Below, one piece after another: positions 23,101-34,089 of a stretch of DNA of 64,000 bases; the stretch's first letter is position 1, and each line of letters begins with the position of its first letter. The position numbers and the translations under genes are program-made. The stretch spans positions 248,001-312,000 of the forward strand of contig MU867062.1 of assembly GCA_033725935.1 (NCBI GenBank). Direction: 5' to 3'. Under the pieces are notes generated by a model that saw nothing but the letters and a program-made list of their open reading frames with translations, did not search any database and was not told the origin of the DNA. The stretch comes from Cladorrhinum sp. PSN259. Lineage: Eukaryota > Ascomycota > Sordariomycetes > Sordariales > Podosporaceae.

Positions 23101-24496
23101 GCCCGGTCTGATACATGAACCGTAGACAGCCATACGGCAGCTCTGCTTTAACATAAAAAATTGTTCGTAATTTCAATGCCCAGCAGGCCAACCCTTCGCT
23201 ACTTCACAAGCGGTGGACTATCGATTAGATTTGATGTGGAGATCAGAAACGCATGGTTGCAGTGGGTACAAAAGAGGAATCGACCAGGTCCCCTGAAGAG
23301 AAACCAGTCCCACTGATTCTGGTTCCTGCGCCTGGCGAGTGGGTGCTGGGTGGGCAGGTGGAGGACCGTTCCATCGCCAGATGCTTCTGCTGCAAAGAAA
23401 AGCCCCCGCCGCCTCCCGCATTACGAAAATGTAACATAAGCTGAACAAAAGTCACCGCCCGTGCCCCTTTTGCGAATTACTATGTTAGATACCGGCGTCT
23501 TCACTCAGGTAATACTGCCCCTCAACGACTCGTGAAATAATAGATAATATGGCGCTCTGCCTCAAGATCGATGGTTGCACTCTTTAACGTGTCCCCCCGG
23601 CCGTTTCGGGAACATCTGCAAAATATGAAGAAAACCCTCCTGTGCCCATGTCATGCATCAAAGCCCCAATATTTCGCTCGGCCTGCAGTGCCGAAAATCT
23701 TGGTTCTCTCCGGTCAAATCTTTTGATTTCAACCCCCACCAGGAGCCTAACCAGCGCGCCCCTTTTTGGTACTGGAACCAGCTCTCTGTGCTAGGGTCAA
23801 AGAGGAAGTCTTCTAGAAGCTCGATTTCGTGGGGACCTGGAACACAGCGATCGGATTGGCCCGATTTGAGATGCAAATGAATGGGGAAGGGCAGGCCAGG
23901 GAAGTGGCGCACAGAAAAGGAAAAGGGGGCGCCAACAATATCCCCGGAAGATCTTGGGGTCTGTGTGGGAACTGATCATTGGATCGAAATCATTTTCTTT
24001 GACCATCACGCTAGGAAAACTTTGCTGGACTCTTTCTGGTGCTCCAGATCCAATCACCAAGTTGTCGCTTACGGTGCGAGGCAAATCTTCCTGCTTGACG
24101 GTTGTCATGGTTCCTCTCTAATGAACCATGCCGACATTCTGAGAAAGGTGGTACATGTGCTGGAAACACCGTTTGCATAGGCAGCTGAAAGCAAGGCGGT
24201 GCAGTTCATCGGAGCCTGCATAAAATTGACGTTCAGTGGCCCTGCCGCTGTCACTTTGCGAAAGCGGCTGATTTTCGCATGGCACCTTTCCCTTCCAGCC
24301 CGGTCGATCACATCTTGGCGAGCCAGAGCGCCACGGCGACTGTGGTTGGCTCGTTCTGTGAGGCTGACATGGGTACGCTGGAGTTCCGCGCTTGGTGGTG
24401 ACCGCTTCTGTCTCGCAGGGTCTTTCATAACAGAAACCCGTCAAATGTCAACAACAATAACAACCCCGTTACTTTCCAGCATCGTATCTTTCCACC
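20170..24496. other. 4.3-kb divergent intergenic region (gna1 / Smr gene)
   Basis: No supported gene. The left part should carry the gna1 promoter and 5' leader; the right end, just before 24497, the Smr-gene promoter. ORFs up to 171 codons (22287-22802) have no domain and unusual composition. A 13-bp tandem duplication, TTTTGATTCAACC twice, lies near 21760-21786. Long upstream regions are common for developmental signalling genes in fungi. Confidence 0.5.
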
Positions 24497-25420
24497 ATGG
24501 CATCATCCGCTATCCCACTATCCCACATTGGCGGGAACGGTACGCTTTCCCCCTTGGCCTCGTAAAATGTGACGCTGTAGGCGTCTGATGCGAACCCATA
24601 TACAATTATAGCCTTCAACCACCGTACCAGCGAGGATCTGGAACGCGAGTATGACCGGCTGCGTGATCTTGCCCGAGCTGAAGGTGATAGGAAGAAGTCA
24701 TGTTTCGAAAGGGTATTGCCTCCATTAACCCGCCAGTGTCACCTGTCCTGTTCCACTAATTATTCCGGGATGGACAGGCCCACGAAGCTTATGAGCGCGG
24801 CAACGGTGCGGAGGCGAAGCAGCTGTCAGAGGAGGGCAAACGCCATCAGAAGAAGCAGGCCGAGTATAACAAGCAGGCCTCTGAGTTCATTTTCCGAGAG
24901 AACAATGCGCCTGGCCGTGTAGCTGAGGACACAATTGATCTCCACGGCCAATTCGTTGAAGAGGCAGAGGATATCCTCGAAGCTCGTATTCGCGATGCCC
25001 AAGCACGAGGGCAGAGTCATCTTCATGTGATTGTCGGAAAGGGAAACCGTAAGATTGCCTGTTTGACTCTTCAAAATGGAATTAGTAGACTGATTGTTAT
25101 GACTAGATTCAACTGGACGCGTCCAGAAGATCAAGCCCCGAGTTGAGCAAGTATGCCGAGATATGGGGCTCCATTTCGCGACTGAAGAGAATGAAGGCCG
25201 TATATATGTTGATCTAGGTGGCAATCGCGTCGATGTTCCTCCTCCTCTTCCATCTCAACCCCAGGGCTACCAGGGAGGACATGGCGGGGGCCATCAAAGC
25301 CAGAGCGGAGGCGGATATCAACAGCGGCCGCAGAGACCCCATCACCGGCCAGAGCAGCAACAGCAACAACAGGATGACGATCTTTGGGGATGCCTCAAGG
25401 GTTGCTGTTCTGTCATGTAG
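24497..25420 (+). CDS. Smr-domain protein with DUF1771 and C-terminal CaaX-like CSVM
   Basis: Predicted 242-residue protein from exons 24497-24539, 24612-24712, 24778-25048 and 25107-25420. DUF1771 spans about residues 24-92 (EYDRLRDLARAE, QASEFIFRENN). The Smr domain spans about 100-177, with the DLHG motif (102-105), VIVGKGNHS and GRIYVDLGG. Smr domains bind or cut nucleic acid, and this DUF1771-Smr pair is typical of fungal proteins of unknown role. A disordered Gly/Gln/His-rich tail follows, ending LWGCLKGCCSVM. The final CSVM fits a CaaX box for farnesylation and has Cys residues before it that could be palmitoylated, so membrane attachment is inferred. The first exon (MASSAIPLSHIGGN) was chosen because splicing it gives the expected N-terminus GGNAFNHRTSED. 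Confidence 0.88.
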
Positions 25421-26238
25421 TTGCGAGGGTTTTGGATTGCGAAAAATTGTGTTGGGGGGTGGCATAGTAGCGTTCTTGTTTGGATGCCTCTAGCGCTGTT
25501 GATAGTTTTAAGATATTCAAGTTTGATTCGAAAACAGGAACCCAAACATGCAGAGCTGTCGTAGAAGCCATGAGTCTTCTTTCCCTCCACCTGGATGTGC
25601 TGGACCTCGAGACGGGACTCAACCGCGCCGCAACTTTCAGTCTTACCGATCGCTCTTATCTCGCCTTTACTCAGGCTACTTTCTGAAGTTACCCAAAACT
25701 GATTGAAGATTACCCGAGTAGGGACACATCATTATCACCGTGCCTGTGTGAGCATTCTCAAACAAGTAGCACCGAGAATCTGATTTCCCCAGTACAATGA
25801 CGTCTATATTCAGAAACGGCAGTCGGGCCTCCTCAGAAAGGCAGTTTGTCCCCCTTCGGCCTTCCTCAAGCCCCCTGACCAACCCAGGGACCCTCCCACC
25901 CGTGGAAAACCACCGAACCTCAACAACTTGAAGTTATCATTCAAACACTCAATGTATCTTTATCCTCCGCCACCTGAAAGCAAGCCACCAGACCCCCCAC
26001 CACCTCCTCGATCCTCTCTCTGGTCCTCCTCACCCGCAGGACCTTCTTTACCTAGCACCTTTACGAAGTAGTAATGCTCATCCTACTCGAATATTCCCCA
26101 GAGTACCGCGCAACCTCGCCCAAACCCTCACGCCCCTACATCCGCAAACGACGCCTCTCTTCTCCAGGAACGTCTCCCTTATTCAGCCCCCTCTACTCTG
26201 ACAAAGTCTTCACACGCTCTGAGAGTCCCTTGCAAACA
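25421..26238. other. Intergenic, CT-rich towards the right
   Basis: No supported gene. From about 25900 the plus strand becomes C/T-rich, as in promoters and leaders of highly expressed fungal genes. An in-frame upstream ATG for the next gene lies at 26074. Confidence 0.45.
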
Positions 26239-26829
26239 ATGGATTTCTCCTCAACGGAAGCCTCGCGCGTCGAAATTGCCCTCCTTGCTGCAGGAATCTT
26301 CCTCCTCGTCGCTCAGCTCATTTTTCTCCTCTGGGTTGCTGTCCGCCGCCGACGCCGCCTCTCTACATCCTTCCTCGCCACTGCCAGCGATATCAACACC
26401 AAGAACGATCACAGCCGTCCCTCGTCGCCGTGCCTATGGAAGGAAGCCTTTTCAGAGGCGTTGCCCCATGAGCCGCTGCTTTTGGGAACTGACAGAGCAG
26501 CGTCAAACGGGGGACTACACCAGCATAGACCGTTTCTAGAAAGGATCAGGAAGGCGAGCGAGGATGTTGCTGGGGCGGTGCAGTATGAGTTGATGGAGCT
26601 TGGAAGGAAGGTTTCTGCGCATGGGAGGGCGGTTCGAGCTGCTTCGTCGAGGAGAGCGTCGGAACGAGTGATTATAAGGGATGAAGAGTTTGGATTTGAT
26701 GGGTGGCCTGGGGATCCTCATGATTTCCGGAGACATTCCAGCTGTGTTGTTGGTCCGAATTCCGGTGAAGTCAGGGCAAGGCCGAGAGCGCAAAGACGCA
26801 AGTCCTCGGCTGGAGAGGGTGTGGTGTGA
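26239..26829 (+). CDS. Single-pass membrane protein, uncharacterised
   Basis: Open frame of 196 residues from the ATG at 26239. A short N-terminus (MDFSSTEASRVE) is followed by one hydrophobic segment (IALLAAGIFLLVAQLIFLLWVAV, about residues 13-35) and a strongly basic stop-transfer run (RRRRR). This suggests an N-outside, C-inside anchor. The cytosolic part is Ser/Arg-rich, with no recognised domain. An earlier in-frame ATG at 26074 would add 55 residues, but that stretch is C/T-rich and reads like a leader, so the internal start is preferred. No family is recognised. The gene is convergent with MIC10. Confidence 0.6.
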   Translation: MDFSSTEASRVEIALLAAGIFLLVAQLIFLLWVAVRRRRRLSTSFLATASDINTKNDHSRPSSPCLWKEAFSEALPHEPLLLGTDRAASNGGLHQHRPFLERIRKASEDVAGAVQYELMELGRKVSAHGRAVRAASSRRASERVIIRDEEFGFDGWPGDPHDFRRHSSCVVGPNSGEVRARPRAQRRKSSAGEGVV

Positions 26830-27153
26830 TGATGTGTGTTGTCCCTAGACAATGTCAGGAGATTGGAGGGGTCAAGATATTCAATATGTTTTCCAGAGCA
26901 GTGAATCAATACCGAGCAACCCTGTCCATTCGATGAAACCCCTGAGAGTGGTCAAAATCCATGAGCGCCGTTAGGATAGACTAAACAAGGGAGAAAAAGG
27001 AAAACAAGTCGCATTTTATGCCTCTAAGTAATTGGTTGCACAGATTTGTACAGTTGATCGAACCCGCTAACACAAACTTCATCACCACCTACCGCCTTTT
27101 CCAGTACCGTCCGTCTACCACCCCTTTTAACCGACCCATGTATCTCAGTATAT
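26830..27153. other. Short intergenic between convergent genes
   Basis: About 320 bp containing the 3' ends of the membrane-protein gene (+) and MIC10 (-). Nothing else is seen. Confidence 0.5.
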
Positions 27154-27500
27154 TCATGCCTGGTGCTTCCTGATGTCCTTGGCAGCCTGCTTCAAGCTGG
27201 AGTTGCACTCCTCATATGCCCGTCCTGCACCGAAACCAACACCGACAAAGGCGGGCCACGCTCTCCGCTTGAAGAGGAGGACTGAGAAGACGACACCGAA
27301 TCCGAGGCCGAGGGTGGATTTGATGATGAGGTTGGAGAGGCAGCGGTCCCACTATTTGGCAGAAAGAAAAAGAGTATCAGTGTCGGCCGATCTTTTCTGG
27401 GAAGCTTCAGTAATTATTTCCTGACCTTCTCGTTCAAAAGGGCCTCGCTGACCGGGCGCGACACGGCCCGGGAGGCAACAGGAGCAGAGGTCTCAGCCAT
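27154..27500 (-). CDS. mic10: MICOS complex subunit MIC10
   Basis: Small inner-mitochondrial-membrane protein that bends the membrane at crista junctions by oligomerising. Exons 27500-27426 and 27351-27154 encode 90 residues; the 74-nt intron has donor GTCAGG and acceptor AATAG. The two hairpin-forming transmembrane segments each carry the diagnostic glycine motif: G40, G42 and G44 in STLGLGFGVVFSVLLF, and G62, G64, G66 and G68 in FVGVGFGAGRAY. A positively charged loop (KRRAWP) separates them. The end KDIRKHQA is typical of the family. The start MAETSAPVASR is the first ATG. It is divergent from URB2, with 560 bp between start codons. Confidence 0.95.
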
Positions 27501-28060
27501 GGCGGGCGGACGCTAGGGGGCTAAAGAGTGGTGGGAGGAGCGAGAATGACGAAGAGGGGTCTGTTGATGTGCGTGTTGTCTGTTGCATTAGCTTCGATAT
27601 GCAAGTAATTGATTGTTCTGTTCGTGCATTGGGAATAATATCCTATCGTACCTCTAGGGAGCTGCTTCAATTGACCAAGAATTGAAAGCGACGAGTGTCC
27701 GTGGGGAGGGATTGGTATCTCGTGATTATGAAGCTATACCGGAATCCAGCTCTGGCGTAAGGTATTTTGTTTCGGGTGTCACCACTGGGGGAACGGACGT
27801 CGTTGCCAAGAGCTCCAATGTCTGTTTTATGGCTCTCGGTTGTTACCGTTGTTCTCCGGAGGCGGTGAGAATGGGTACAAGCTCGAAAAGCCGTAAAAAC
27901 TTGGAGCGACTGGGGTGTCATGCAGCGGCAGAATTTGGGAATTTTTGGTGGGGCCTGGGCGCAGGTCCGCCAGAAGCAAGCAATACCGAAGAAGAGCTCT
28001 CCTTCTCTTCTGTGTCAAACCAAATATCGGGGAATCGTCAATTGCTAGAGATTTGTCGCA
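27501..28060. promoter_or_regulatory. Divergent promoter region MIC10 / URB2
   Basis: 560 bp between the start codons of two divergent genes, so it holds both promoters. Frames are open in parts (for example 27682 onward on the plus strand), but they do not join the URB2 frame and show no domain. Confidence 0.5.
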
Positions 28061-31000
28061 ATGGGGAATGGAACTAGGGTGAGTTATTTTCTGCAAATAA
28101 TGCTCGGCCGGCACTCAATTGACCTCAATCACAGGCAGGTGAAGCTGCCCTCGTCAAAGCAGTTCGGGCGCTGGATCAAGGCGATGTCGAGACGACGCCC
28201 GAAAGACTCGAACGTGTGTGGGATACGCTCTCAGAATACGATGGAGGCAATTTCCATGCTGCCGAGGAAATGCTGCTGCGATGGCTCCTCAAGAATATGA
28301 CTGGATCAGCTGCGAATGCCGAGCGAGTACGACGATACCCGCGCGCATGGGACATTATGGGTGCTGTCTTTGCGCGAATCCCATTGTTTTCTTTGGCGAA
28401 GTCATTGGCGGATCGGCGCTTCGTCAGCATATTACAGCAGACACTGAAGGAGATTTCAACACCACAAGAGAGCATTCAACCGAATGGCGGAGAGTCAGAT
28501 GTCGAAATGGCCGACGCGCCCTCCCCAGAGAATCCTTTGAACCCTCGAAAACGAAAGAGAACGACATCTATGAGCTTTGATATGGATGCGCAGAAACGGG
28601 TAGTAGGGTGTCTTCAAGCAGGCGAGGCGGTGTTCGACGCTCTTCGGACACTTCTGTCCCGATGCGAGACGAAGGCGACCGCGGCCGGACTTCCAAACCA
28701 CCGAATGGGGGCTGAGCACATTAAATCTCTTTTTTCAACATCTTCGACCGAGATTATGCAGATATTGGTACCAATGCTCACCTTGTGCGGTCTGGCGGCT
28801 GAGAAGGCCACCACTGGGCCGGTCAAGGAGCAGTCGTCATGGCTTTCTACCTTCAACGCCATCTGGGAACTCCATTTACAGGGTCCCATGGATGCGAACG
28901 AAGTTGCGACACATTTGTCTCTTTTGGGAACCCATCTGCTGGGTAAATTGACCAATGTACCACGGCATATATTTCTTACAATCGACCCGATAACCCAAGA
29001 ACAATGGTCAAGAGATCTACGACGTTTTCTAGCCCGCAACCTGATTCTTCCTGCTAGGGCGGCCTTTCTGAACAGGGAAAGTAAAGAACTAGTGCAGCTC
29101 GCAGTCGAGACGTCTTCCTTTGCTGCGCCTACCGCGTTTCCGGTTCTCTTTGACCTTGTCAGTGGGTCAAGTCGTGAAGCTGTCGGAAATACCTCGATAA
29201 AAAGTAACGAAACATGGGTACAAAGTGTGTTTGATGCCATCTTGAAAGCTTCCAAACACCTAGACCCGAAGATCAATAGTCTTGAAGCCATCCGAACCAT
29301 ACTGGATATGGCGGTGGCGAAGGGTACAATTCTTACAATCTCAAGTCTTCGGACTGTGTCCAAGGAATATGCGCTTCGGGGCAATGAGTATGACTGGGGC
29401 ATGCTTCTCTCCATCGTCAAGCTGAACCCAGATGTGTTTTTGCTATCAGACGAGGGCAAGGAGCTTCTCGACCAGATTCTGGATAAAACACAAAAGCCGG
29501 AACTGCTGAGTGAAAGAGACTATGAGAACGCTGCCCAGTTTATTGTGCTTCTTGCTGGTGGGTATGCGCAGGCTCGCGAAGTGCCGGCTTTCATCAAAAC
29601 TTGGTACAAGTATCTGGCTCCGAGCGACCCCAAGGGCGGGCCCCAGCCACTCTGGGCTCAAAAAGAGCTGGTAAGTAGCTTTGGGGCTTTTATACAGTCA
29701 TCTTTAACCAGTGATCAACTAGCTGGTTTGATAGAATGGCTCTCGGCCCAAAATGCCAATGCAGCCAAAATACTTATTCTGGCTGCCATCTCGGGTGGAA
29801 TATCCCACGAGGCATATGTTGACGCTGCCAACATGGCATCGTTTGATGGTGTCTTCGCAGAGAAGATTTCAAAGAAGGATTCTCCTGCTGTCTCTGCATG
29901 CCGGTGGTCTGTTGCCGAAAGAACCCTTACTAGGGTCACAGTTGAGGAGGCTGGCAAGATTTGGGAGCGAATTGGCTCGGATTTGAAGAAAGCTCTTCGT
30001 AAATCTCCCCTAAACCAGGAAGACACATTTGCAGCTTTTAAATGTTGCGTAGCAATGTGGCTGGCTAATTACTCTGGCGCCGAACACGAAGAAGAGGCAG
30101 CGAAACTGGTATGCTCATTCATTGAGAGACTGGAGAAGGACAACGAGACTATGGAAGTGGACTCGAATGATGCCGCAAGCGTAATATCGAAGGAAACCTA
30201 CATCCAGTGGGTTCTTTCGAACTGGACGCAACTGCCTATGCTCCTTGTTGAGAGGATGGGCCAATTTCCTGAGGCTATCCTGTCAGTCATGAAGCCTGGC
30301 GGAACAGAAGACACTGTTCGCCTCGACATTGCTTTAACAACATCCAGGTTGTTGTGCAACAATGAGTACAGTTTCATCAGCAAGAAACTCACCGGTGAGC
30401 TCTACGAGACCCCAAAGATGCATTGAATACTTGCTAACCGGTTTAGATGTTCTACTAGATGTCTTCGTCTCTTTGATTGATACTTCCAAAGCTGGAAGAT
30501 TAGGAGCGACTATCAAAGTTGCCATTCAATCCTTACTTGACATGCCAATCGAAGTGTTTGATCGTAACCACCGGGAGGCAGCTATGAAGTCCTTGGTTGC
30601 ACGTCTGCCGGGAGAGTCAGACAAGGCAGAGGCTGTTGGAGTCGAGTACTGGAGATCTGTACTTGCCTTGATGATTAAGTTGATGGAGAGGCCAACATTT
30701 TACGAGGTATGCGGTATCATTGGCTGAGTATGAGGATGAAGCACTAATACTGTTGCAGGGGATGAGCTTCAGCCATCTCGAGTCGATAGGGAGGTGTTTG
30801 CTGGCCATACATAAACGATCTAGCAGACGATCTAGGGATGTCATGGCTACGGATGAGGTCACCAGGGACCGTGACAACTTTCGAAGCCTGCAGCGGTTGG
30901 CTGTGTTGACCATACGGTAGGAACTTGATGTTGAAGCCACAAGAACCATATGCTAACCTTACTTTGCTAGCCAAATGGCCAGTGGAACCCTCGGGGAGCG

Positions 31001-32483
31001 TGAAAAGACGTATCTTTTAAACGCTGTCTCAATCTTGCAAAATTCATCACAGGATTCCGCTGATGCTATAGTTCCGGTGGTGCTCTTCCGGGCTATCGTT
31101 TCCGCCGTTGACCAACAGCCGCAAGCTTTGAAGAAACTGCAGGAGATTGGTCTGGATATCGAAACCCTCAAAAACACCGAATTGCTACAACGAGCGGTAT
31201 CTATCGTAACATCTGGCAAATGGCGTGGCAAGGGCCTCGTGTCACTACTTCTGGCGCTGGAGGCACTCCAAGGCCTGGATGGCGCTGCGGTCCAGAAAGC
31301 AGTTTCCGAGGCTGTGCCGTCACTGTTGGAGGCAAGCAATACCCTTGTTAACAATGGCGTCCCTGCTGGATGGGAAGTGCGTATGTTCTTGGTGAATTAC
31401 TTTCCTGGGGCACTGGGGTCACCATTCAAGATTAAGATGGCTTCAGCAACTTCAGCACCCGAAGATGATATCGCCGAACTTGATCCTTCATCCGCAGCCG
31501 TTGGCCGCGCTATCATCCAGGAGTATACCAACACCGCAGTACGTAATGCTGATGAGGCTTCGAAGCTAAGGTACTTGAAAGAGCTGTTGCTCGAAGATAA
31601 TGAGGGAGAAGACTCGGTGGAACGACTAGAGATTGTTGACGTTCTAATCCACCACTTGAAAGGTAAGCTCGCCCCTGTACTCTTTCAAAGAGCCAGCCTA
31701 ACTTTGCCAGGCTCCAAACGATCTGAATCAACAGCCACCTTCGACCTTTCCAAAGCTCACAGCATACTCTGCCGCAAATTGCTGCGAACAACCTCTGCCC
31801 CCCATTTCCTCTTCCTCGCCCAAACCATCGCTTTCATTCTCGACCAAAGCCCAGCCTGCATGTCCCAATGGAACATTGAGCTCACACTCAGCACGGTGTC
31901 GGCAATCAGCGCCCAATCATCCACCGAGTCCCTCGTCGCGGCCTCACCCAAAATTTACCAGTCTCTCTCAAACCTAGTCGAGATCGTCATCAAGCGGCAT
32001 AGGAAACGTCTCGACGGCCACTTCCACATTCTACTCACGGCGCTGCAATCCCTCCTCCGCCTTCTGCTGACCGGGCCATATGATGGCGGCAGCAAGAGCA
32101 ACAATATCACAGCGCCCCATCCGGTCTGGGAGAAGCACGCGAGACATTTCTCTCGTTTGCTCACCTTGATCTGCGAGCCGACCGTGGCGTCGGTGTCCAG
32201 ATCAAGCAGCGACGGCAGGCTCGAGTCAGAAAAGGACCGCGCAAAGAAGTATGTGGGACAGTACATGTACTTGGTGCTCATGCAGTACATCAAGCTACAG
32301 CTTGAGTGCGTGGTGCCGCACGGTGTGCGCGAGGCGCTCGAGAGGGGTGTATACTCTATCGTGGACATCACCACCCGGGATGGACTCAAGATTATGATTG
32401 ATGGGATGGATCAGAGCGGGCGTGTCATCTTTAAGGAGTTCTACAAGCAGTATGAGAAGTTTGGCAAGTGGCAAGGCGTTTAA
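28061..32483 (+). CDS. urb2: URB2/NPA2-like 60S ribosome biogenesis protein
   Basis: Large nucleolar protein needed for early pre-60S assembly and rRNA processing, in yeast as a partner of Npa1. Six exons are inferred: 28061-28078, 28135-30394, 30447-30706, 30759-30916, 30971-31662 and 31711-32483, giving 1386 residues. The first exon codes only MGNGTR, joined in frame to AGEAALVKAVRALDQGD. The body is helical and repeat-like. The C-terminal Urb2 domain (last ~230 residues) includes YMYLVLMQYIKLQL, ALERGVYSIVDITTRDGLKI and the final FYKQYEKFGKWQGV, a family hallmark. The 48-nt intron at 31663-31710 (GTAAGC, CCTAAC branch, CCAG) is a multiple of three without stops, so retention would add 16 residues. 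Start exon is the least certain part. Confidence 0.88.
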
Positions 32484-33119
32484 TTAATTGGGTAGAGAGA
32501 GGGTTCCAAGGGATATATATAGGTAGCATATATGGTTTGACGAAATCGAAATGGAGATGTTTTCTCATCACGCGTGGCGCCGTCACCTTACATGTGATAA
32601 TCATTGCAAGACGCTTCTTCCCATCCAACCGATCCATAACCTTCCTCCCACCTGCTGTTCTTGTGCCTCTTGCATCCTGTGTTCTGGTGTAACACCACGT
32701 ATAAATAAGCTCTTAAGATATCCTGTATAAGGTAGATCTGTAAATCCTCCCAAACTATTAATAAAGAGTCGGGAATCATCGAAATTCATGTCGATCTCGG
32801 TTGCTTCTCCAATTTTATGGTGGGGTCGGTAGAGAAGAAAGCTTCCCCCAACCTCAATTGCAGGGATAAAGTGGTAAACGGTTGTATGTATGTATGTAGT
32901 GTAGTATATAAGTGCCCCGCGCTCCACCGTTTTACCCAAGCTTTACTTTTCTGCCACTTCAAGGTTTCTCCAAACGAGAAACTTACAACCCCATTCTCCA
33001 TCAAAATCCCCCACCGCCTTTTTTTACAGACAACCATCACCGATATCACAACGTCTCGAGCCTGGTTCCCTCTTCGCCAACACCAAGCTCACACGCGCAA
33101 ACCTCCTGTATAATCCAAA
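32484..33119. other. Intergenic, URB2 3' flank and CWC21 promoter
   Basis: Tandem genes in the same orientation. The last part before 33120 is C/A/T-rich, like a 5' leader. A short TATG repeat (GTATGTATGTATG) is near 32884. No other gene seen. Confidence 0.5.
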
Positions 33120-33713
33120 ATGTCAGACAACGTAGGCCTCTCAACCCCCCGCGGGTCCGGAACCTCAGGCTACGTCCAGCGCAACCTCGCCCACATGCGC
33201 CCGCGCGACAAGGCGGCGCCCTACGCGCCGCGCGACTCCTCCTCCCTTTCTCAGTCTCATCACATCCAACGCCAACCAGACAAGGGCCTCCTAGAGCACG
33301 ACCGCAAACGAGAAATAGAAGTAAAAGTCTTTGAGCTCCGCGACAAGCTGGAAGAGGAAGGAGAATTACAGGAGGAAGAAATCGACGAGCAGTGCGATAT
33401 CTTGCGGAAGAAGCTCTTGGCAGAACAGCAGGAGAATGATCGGAAAAACAAAAATGCTCCGGGGCCGAGGAGAAACATCAAGATGCACCAGGTTCATGAA
33501 CTTGCCGACGCAAAGATTAAGGAAAGCGAGCGGTTGAGGCAGGCGCTTAAAATCAGTAAGGATTATGAGGAGGGAAGTCATTGGCGGAGGCAGGAGGAAA
33601 GACTAAAGAAGTTTGCTGAGGGGGAGGGGAGTACCGCTGCGGATAATAAAGAGGGGGATAGGGATAGGGAGAGGGAGAGGGAGAGGGACCATGATAGAAG
33701 GAGGAGGGATTGA
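33120..33713 (+). CDS. cwc21: Pre-mRNA splicing factor CWC21
   Basis: Spliceosomal protein that contacts Prp8 and Snu114 near the catalytic centre; animal counterpart is the N-terminus of SRRM2. Intronless, 197 residues. The N-terminus MSDNVGLSTPRGSGTSGYVQ is the canonical CWC21 start (GL-TPRGSGT-GYVQ-N). The cwf21 domain (about 60-115) is a charged coiled helix, HDRKREIEVKVFELRDKLEE to IDEQCDILRKKLL. The C-terminus is Arg/Asp/Glu-rich (RDRERERERD), as in alternating-charge splicing proteins. The start is fixed by the conserved N-terminus. Confidence 0.95.
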   Translation: MSDNVGLSTPRGSGTSGYVQRNLAHMRPRDKAAPYAPRDSSSLSQSHHIQRQPDKGLLEHDRKREIEVKVFELRDKLEEEGELQEEEIDEQCDILRKKLLAEQQENDRKNKNAPGPRRNIKMHQVHELADAKIKESERLRQALKISKDYEEGSHWRRQEERLKKFAEGEGSTAADNKEGDRDRERERERDHDRRRRD

Positions 33714-34089
33714 TATCAAATACAGTGGATGGGAACTTTATCAAGGACGGTAAAAAGGATTTCGGCTGGGTTTCTGTATATCAGGTAGGTCGGGGATGGA
33801 GTTTTTGGCGTCCTAGGTGAGCATGTATGTTTCAGCGGTCTGAGAATCCTATGGTCTTTCGAATGCTCGAGGTGTGAGCGGTCGGCGAAAAGCAAATAGC
33901 ATGGAGTCTGAAAATGATACCTTTAATCATCTGGGTTGATTACATTCAGCTAAGATTACTCTCTTTAGCCAAGCCTCTTCGTCCTTTTATCAGTATCAAT
34001 ATGTCCCAGGAGCAAGCGGCGATCTATCTTATTAGGTATTTACTTACTCTTCCTTCCTCAATAAACCAGAGCGATGATTCCTATAAAGC
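33714..34089. other. Intergenic between convergent CWC21 and GH16 genes
   Basis: About 375 bp of 3' flanks. No gene or notable motif. Confidence 0.5.

Noticed and set aside
28614..29459. 281-codon antisense frame inside URB2
   Set aside because: Lies wholly opposite a conserved URB2 exon and has no domain.
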